In this document: one piece after another, positions 6,009 to 9,872 of the stretch
Position numbering within the stretch: the stretch's first letter is position 1
Layout: each line of letters opens with the position of its first letter
From: Eubacteriales Family XIII. Incertae Sedis bacterium
Lineage (GTDB): Bacteria > Bacillota_A > Clostridia > Peptostreptococcales > Anaerovoracaceae
Length of the DNA stretch: 9,872 nt
Reading direction: 5' to 3'
Assembly: GCA_031278145.1 (NCBI GenBank)
Contig: JAITLA010000132.1
Location: forward strand, 1-9,872
The notes under the pieces: generated by a model
Seen by the model: the letters and a program-made list of their open reading frames with translations, nothing else
Told to the model about the DNA's origin: nothing
Database searches by the model: none
Program-made: the position numbers and the translations under genes

Positions 6009-7207
6009 AGGGCCTCCAGCAGCGCCGCGGCTTCCGTGTGCGCCGTGAAGGGGAAGTTGTCGAAGGCCCGGATGCGCTTCAGCCTGTAGCGCTCCCGCAT
6101 GGCCGCCAGATTGTCCGCCAGGCTGTTCGGATTGCACGAGATATAGACGAGGGTCCGCGCGCGGCAATCGAGTATCCGTTGCAGGGCCTTCGGATGCAGG
6201 CCGGCGCGCGGCGGATCGAGCAGGATCACGTCCGGCCGCTCCGTGAGCTCTTCGAGCGCCGTGCGCACATCCCCCTCCAGAAAGCGGCAATTCGTCAGGC
6301 CGTTCAGCGCCGCGTTCTCCCGCGCGGCGGCCACGGCTTCGGGCACGATCTCTATGCCGACCGCGCGGCCGGCCCCGCGCGCCGCCGCGGCTTGGGCAAG
6401 GGTCCCCGCGCCGCAGTAGAGATCGAACACGGTCCTCTCGGCGATGTCCGGTATCCACGACAGCGCGGTTTCGCACAGCGCGGCGGCGGCCTCCACGTTG
6501 GTCTGGAAGAAGGAAAACGCGCTGACCTTGAACGACAGTCCCATCATTTTCTCCGTGTAATGGTTGTTCCCAAAGAGCAGACGCTGTTCCTCGCCGCGCA
6601 CGAAATCGGCCGGATTGTCGTTGATGCTGTGCAGCACACCCACCACGCGGCTCTCGAGCGCGAGCGAAAGCAGCGCCTCCGTCAGAGCCCGCTCGTCGAT
6701 GTCGCCCTGCGACGAGGTGACGAGGTTGATCAGGAGCTGCCCCGTGTACACGCCCTTCCGGACCACGAGATTGCGCAGCAGGCCCCGGTGCGTCTTCTTG
6801 TTGTAAGCGGCGTAGCCCATTTCCCGCGCAAAGCGCAGGGTGGCGGCGAGCACGCGGTTGAAATCGTCGTCCACGAGCCGGCAGCGGTCCGTCGTGATCA
6901 CCGACATGAAGCGCTTCCGCTTGTGCATGCCGAGCGTCAGCGGGCCGCCCTTGCTTTCGTCCCCGAAGCTGTACTCCATCTTGTTCCGGTAGGCGAGCGG
7001 GCGCGGGCTGCCCGCAATCGCGAGCAATTCCTCCGCGCAAAGGCCCCTCTCGTCGAGCGCCCGCCGAAACGCGGCGTCCTTGATCGCAAGCTGCTCCGCA
7101 TAGGGGATATCGCGGTAACGGCAGCCGCCGCAGTCCGCGTGCACGCAGAAACTCCCCGCATCCGAAACCGCCGCGCCGCGGGAGGGCGCATCCGTCGCGG
7201 GCCTCAT
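6005..7207 (-). CDS. rlmD: 23S rRNA (uracil-C5)-methyltransferase, RlmD/RumA family
   Basis: This 400-residue enzyme uses S-adenosylmethionine to methylate a uracil of 23S rRNA (U1939 in E. coli numbering; Bacillus-type enzymes also modify U747). A four-cysteine iron-sulfur motif is present: C21, C26-GG-C29 and C109. Other motifs are FFQTN, the SAM-binding DLYCGAGTLAQA, LDPPRAGLHP, the catalytic cysteine in ISCNPNS (about C358) and HTE near the end (about E392, general base). The N-terminal TRAM RNA-binding domain of classic RumA is missing, because the first cysteine comes at residue 21. The ATG at 7207 overlaps the metA stop as ATGA with no separate ribosome site, so translation is probably coupled. 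Longer in-frame starts inside metA exist but would encode sequence unlike the family. Confidence 0.92.
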   Translation of the reverse strand: MRPATDAPSRGAAVSDAGSFCVHADCGGCRYRDIPYAEQLAIKDAAFRRALDERGLCAEELLAIAGSPRPLAYRNKMEYSFGDESKGGPLTLGMHKRKRFMSVITTDRCRLVDDDFNRVLAATLRFAREMGYAAYNKKTHRGLLRNLVVRKGVYTGQLLINLVTSSQGDIDERALTEALLSLALESRVVGVLHSINDNPADFVRGEEQRLLFGNNHYTEKMMGLSFKVSAFSFFQTNVEAAAALCETALSWIPDIAERTVFDLYCGAGTLAQAAAARGAGRAVGIEIVPEAVAAARENAALNGLTNCRFLEGDVRTALEELTERPDVILLDPPRAGLHPKALQRILDCRARTLVYISCNPNSLADNLAAMRERYRLKRIRAFDNFPFTAHTEAAALLEAL

Positions 7208-8145
7208 GCGCGCGCGTACTCCACGTACATCCTGTCGAGATCCGCGAGCGCGTAGGGCGTTTCCTGATACACGAAATTCAGCCAATTCGCGAAAAACAGA
7301 TTGCCGTGGCAGCTCCACCGCACGATGACGCGTTCCTTTGGATCGTCGTTCTCGAAATAATTCACGGGAACCGCCGGGTGCAGCCCCTTCGCGATATCCC
7401 GTTCGTATTCGTGCCGCAGCGTGTCCCTGTCGTATTCGTTGTGGCCCTGCACGAACACCAGGCGATTGTTCGCAGTGGCGATGATGTGCAGGCCCGCTTC
7501 CTCGGATTCCGCGAGGATCTCGAGTGCGGGAACCCTCTGCACGTCCGCCTTCGATATCTGCGTATTGCGCGAATGCGGGGCGTAAAACGCCTCGTCGAAG
7601 CCGCGCGTCAGCTCGGAGCGGCTCTTGCTCAGCGTATGCCGGAACACGCCTGAGATCTTCGCGGGCGCAACATGCTTGTCGATGCCGAAGTGGTGATACA
7701 GCCCGGCCTGCGCGCCCCAGCAGATGTGCATGACGCTGAACACGTTCCGCTTCGCGTAGTCCATGATCTCCGACAGCTCCTTCCAGTAATCCACCTCCTC
7801 GAAGGGCAGAAACTCGACGGGCGCGCCCGTGATGATCATGCCGTCGAAGCGGCGATTCTTGATCTCGTCGTAGGTCTTGTAGAAGGTTTCCATATGCCGC
7901 CGATCCACGTGCGCGGGTTCATGTGAATCCATCGTCAGCAGATGCAGATCGACCTGAAGCGGCGTGTTGGCCAGCATGCGGATCAGCTGCGTTTCCGTGA
8001 TCTCCTTCGTGGGCATGAGATTCACAATCGCGATGCTGAGCGGACGGATGTCCTGCCGTTCCGCCCTGTCCTTGTACATCACGAACACGTTTTCTTCTTT
8101 CAGTATCCTGTAGGCCGGCAGACCTTGTTGCACTAAGATGGGCAT
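7204..8145 (-). CDS. metA: Homoserine O-acetyltransferase (MetA family)
   Basis: MetA activates homoserine with an acyl-CoA in the first committed step of methionine synthesis. The 313 residues align in register with characterised family members: catalytic cysteine C142 in MHICWGAQ, and H235 and E237 in QGHNEYD. Residue 111 is glutamate (TGAPVEF, 106-112). Work on Bacillus MetA links E111 to acetyl-CoA use and glycine there to succinyl-CoA use, so acetyl-homoserine is the predicted product. The start is fixed by the typical opening MPILV. The best ribosome site (AAAAGGAG, 8160-8167) is 14 nt upstream, longer than usual, and no in-frame earlier start exists. It lies 31 nt after tgt with no room for a SAM riboswitch or T-box, and its stop overlaps rlmD. 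Confidence 0.96.
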   Translation of the reverse strand: MPILVQQGLPAYRILKEENVFVMYKDRAERQDIRPLSIAIVNLMPTKEITETQLIRMLANTPLQVDLHLLTMDSHEPAHVDRRHMETFYKTYDEIKNRRFDGMIITGAPVEFLPFEEVDYWKELSEIMDYAKRNVFSVMHICWGAQAGLYHHFGIDKHVAPAKISGVFRHTLSKSRSELTRGFDEAFYAPHSRNTQISKADVQRVPALEILAESEEAGLHIIATANNRLVFVQGHNEYDRDTLRHEYERDIAKGLHPAVPVNYFENDDPKERVIVRWSCHGNLFFANWLNFVYQETPYALADLDRMYVEYARA

Positions 8146-8176
8146 GTTCCGTCAATACACTCCTTTTCGGATAAAA

Positions 8177-9360
<1,184 letters not shown>

Positions 9361-9373
9361 CCGCTTCGAACAA

Positions 9374-9416
9374 ACACAACCATCCCTTGCCTCCCGGCAA
9401 GGGATACGCCTTGTGT
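9374..9416 (-). promoter_or_regulatory. Long hairpin in the tgt operon leader
   Basis: The minus-strand leader contains a perfect 10-bp stem, ATCCCTTGCC with GGCAAGGGAT (9396-9405 with 9382-9391), closed by GGGA, a GNRA-type tetraloop. An outer 6-bp stem pairs 9411-9416 with 9374-9379 across a small internal loop. It lies at and just after the predicted start of transcription (near 9412) and has no T tract, so it is not a terminator. Possible roles are 5'-end stabilisation or protein binding. It does not match a preQ1 riboswitch that I can recognise. Confidence 0.6.
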
Positions 9417-9418
9417 CT

Positions 9419-9447
9419 ATTCTACCAAACGCGCCCGCCGGAATCAA
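9419..9447 (-). promoter_or_regulatory. Promoter of the tgt-metA-rlmD operon
   Basis: On the minus strand the -35 box is TTGATT (9442-9447), the spacer is exactly 17 bp and the -10 box is TAGAAT (9419-9424). No other strong promoter is visible in the short intergenic gaps of the operon, so it probably serves all six genes. Confidence 0.75.
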
Positions 9448-9511
9448 GCGTTGCGCGAAAATTGCGTGGATTGAACCGGAAACTGAAACACAGGGGGACG
9501 GTTCTTTTGTG

Positions 9512-9642
9512 CCACATTCGGCCGGTGTTTCGAGAAACCGTGCGCAATCGGATTTTTCCTCGAAGATGTTCTGCCGGTTGATTCCGCGCAGCATCACGTG
9601 ATAAACGCCCGTGCCGCTTTCTTGTCTTGGTTTTCTCGTTAT
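9512..9642 (-). pseudogene. Remnant of a REP-associated tyrosine (Y1) transposase, N-terminus only
   Basis: The translation from 9642 reads ITRKPRQESGTGVYHVM and continues LRGINRQNIFEEKSDCARFL, closely resembling the opening of Y1_Tnp/RAYT-like proteins, which usually begins MPRKPR and runs YHVMLRGINRQ-IF. The protein then runs straight into the inverted repeat at 9511, so the HUH motif and catalytic tyrosine are lost. The expected ATG appears as ATA (9642-9640), so the start codon is also lost. A GTG at 9660 keeps the frame open but lies upstream of the -10 box. It encodes no working transposase. Confidence 0.75.
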
Positions 9643-9648
9643 ATTTGT

Positions 9649-9677
9649 ATTATACGGCACGATTATTCGATTTGCAA
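9649..9677 (-). promoter_or_regulatory. Promoter of the transposase remnant, pointing at tgt
   Basis: On the minus strand TTGCAA (9672-9677), a 17-bp spacer and a perfect TATAAT (9649-9654) form a strong promoter inside the mini-element. Transcripts would run across the remnant toward the tgt promoter, about 200 bp away. I see no intrinsic terminator between, so it could add to operon expression. Confidence 0.65.
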
Positions 9678-9719
9678 CACAAAAGAACCGTCCCCGCTGT
9701 GTCTTTATCGAAAATTCCC

Positions 9720-9748
9720 TTTACATGTTCAAATAGTTTTGTTATAAT
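9720..9748 (+). promoter_or_regulatory. Strong plus-strand promoter at the right edge
   Basis: TTTACA (9720-9725), a 17-bp spacer and a perfect TATAAT (9743-9748) lie in an AT-rich stretch. Transcription would start near 9755. No ORF follows within the window, which suggests a stable RNA or a long leader. Confidence 0.82.
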
Positions 9749-9754
9749 ACAAAA

Positions 9755-9872
9755 AGTGGAAAGTAGTGCCTTGAACTCGCAAGGATGTTTTTGTCTATTT
9801 CGGGTGCTTTGCGGTGTTACTAATCGGTCATGTTCCTCGCGATCCGCATCGCCAAGGCTCTTTGGAGTGGAC
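9755..9872 (+). ncRNA. Start of a candidate structured RNA (possibly large SRP RNA), cut by window end
   Basis: The transcript has no open frame. It begins with a small hairpin (CCTTG-AACTCG-CAAGG, 9769-9784). From about 9818, the order GTGCT, GCGG, CGGT, TGTTCC, CGCGATCCGC follows that of the Alu domain of the large Firmicutes SRP RNA as I remember it (GTGCT, GCGG, CGGT, TGTACC, GCAATCCGC), and GCGG can pair with CCGC. About 60 nt of unexplained leader precede this, and the similarity is short. Alternatives are another small RNA, a riboswitch or the leader of a gene beyond the window. Confidence 0.28.

Larger units (their letters stand above)
9488..9702 (-). mobile_element. Internally deleted Y1/REP-type transposase element (MITE-like)
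   Basis: The 215-bp unit is bounded by inverted repeats at 9488-9511 and 9678-9702 that match except for one 1-bp indel. Each contains GGGACGGTTCTTTTGTG, a word that I recall flanking IS200-like transposase genes in many Gram-positive genomes; this is from memory. Between them remain the promoter and about the first 44 codons of a transposase; the rest is missing. No target duplication is seen, as expected for this family. It sits about 40 bp upstream of the tgt -35 box. Confidence 0.72.

Noticed and set aside
6009..7040. N-terminal extension of the HGSNAT-like frame giving 595 residues
   Set aside because: The extension lies wholly inside rlmD in another frame and has low-complexity Arg/Gly/Ala content; the membrane protein starts at the GTGA overlap or later.
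6038..7255. A 405-residue plus-strand frame opposite rlmD, and similar long frames opposite tgt (8369-9601) and the nucleotidyltransferase (4740-6089)
   Set aside because: Residue composition is dominated by Arg, Ala, His and Gly as expected from antisense GC-rich codons, and the opposite strands encode well-defined enzymes.
8146..8176. SAM riboswitch or T-box ahead of metA
   Set aside because: The gap is only 31 nt, too short for either, and contains just a ribosome-binding site.

Overview
The window looks like chromosomal DNA from a GC-rich, anaerobic member of the Bacillota (Clostridia-like). This rests on protein style (TGS-domain nucleoside kinase, short rubrerythrin, Bacillus/Clostridium-type MetA with Glu111), strong Shine-Dalgarno sites, several 17-bp-spaced sigma-A-type promoters and a tRNA with an encoded CCA. 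It is inferred from sequence features only; no database search was made.

Layout. Positions 1-239 hold copy A of an intergenic repeat. Positions 240-527 hold no convincing gene, only one weak ORF. A bidirectional terminator (528-567) abuts a tRNA-Glu(CTC) gene on the minus strand (567-641). The tRNA promoter and the promoter of a 556-residue TGS/uridine-kinase-like protein are divergent, with a palindrome and phased direct repeats between them. The kinase (866-2536) is followed by rubrerythrin (2628-3164), both on plus. The convergent gap 3165-3732 carries repeat copy B (inverted relative to A) and a diverged copy C.

From 9331 down to 3733 everything is on the minus strand and looks like one operon of six genes: tgt, metA, rlmD-like, an HGSNAT/DUF1624-like membrane protein, a sugar-nucleotidyltransferase-like protein and a THEP1-like NTPase. 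Gaps are 31 and 24 nt at two junctions; the other three junctions overlap by 4 nt (ATGA, GTGA, ATGA). One sigma-A-type promoter with a long hairpin in its leader (9374-9447) precedes tgt. The operon mixes RNA modification (tgt, rlmD), methionine synthesis (metA) and probable cell-surface or nucleotide functions, so it reads as a housekeeping operon, not a dedicated pathway.

Upstream of the tgt promoter is a 215-bp internally deleted relative of a Y1/REP-associated transposase, bounded by near-perfect 24/25-bp inverted repeats and keeping its own promoter. To its right a near-consensus plus-strand promoter (9720-9748) drives a non-coding region that may be the start of a structured RNA cut off by the window edge.

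No defence system, CRISPR array or obviously new multi-gene system is visible. The most interesting material is non-coding: the modular repeat family, whose hairpin is conserved by a compensatory base-pair change, the transposase-derived mini-element, and the possible ncRNA at the right edge.
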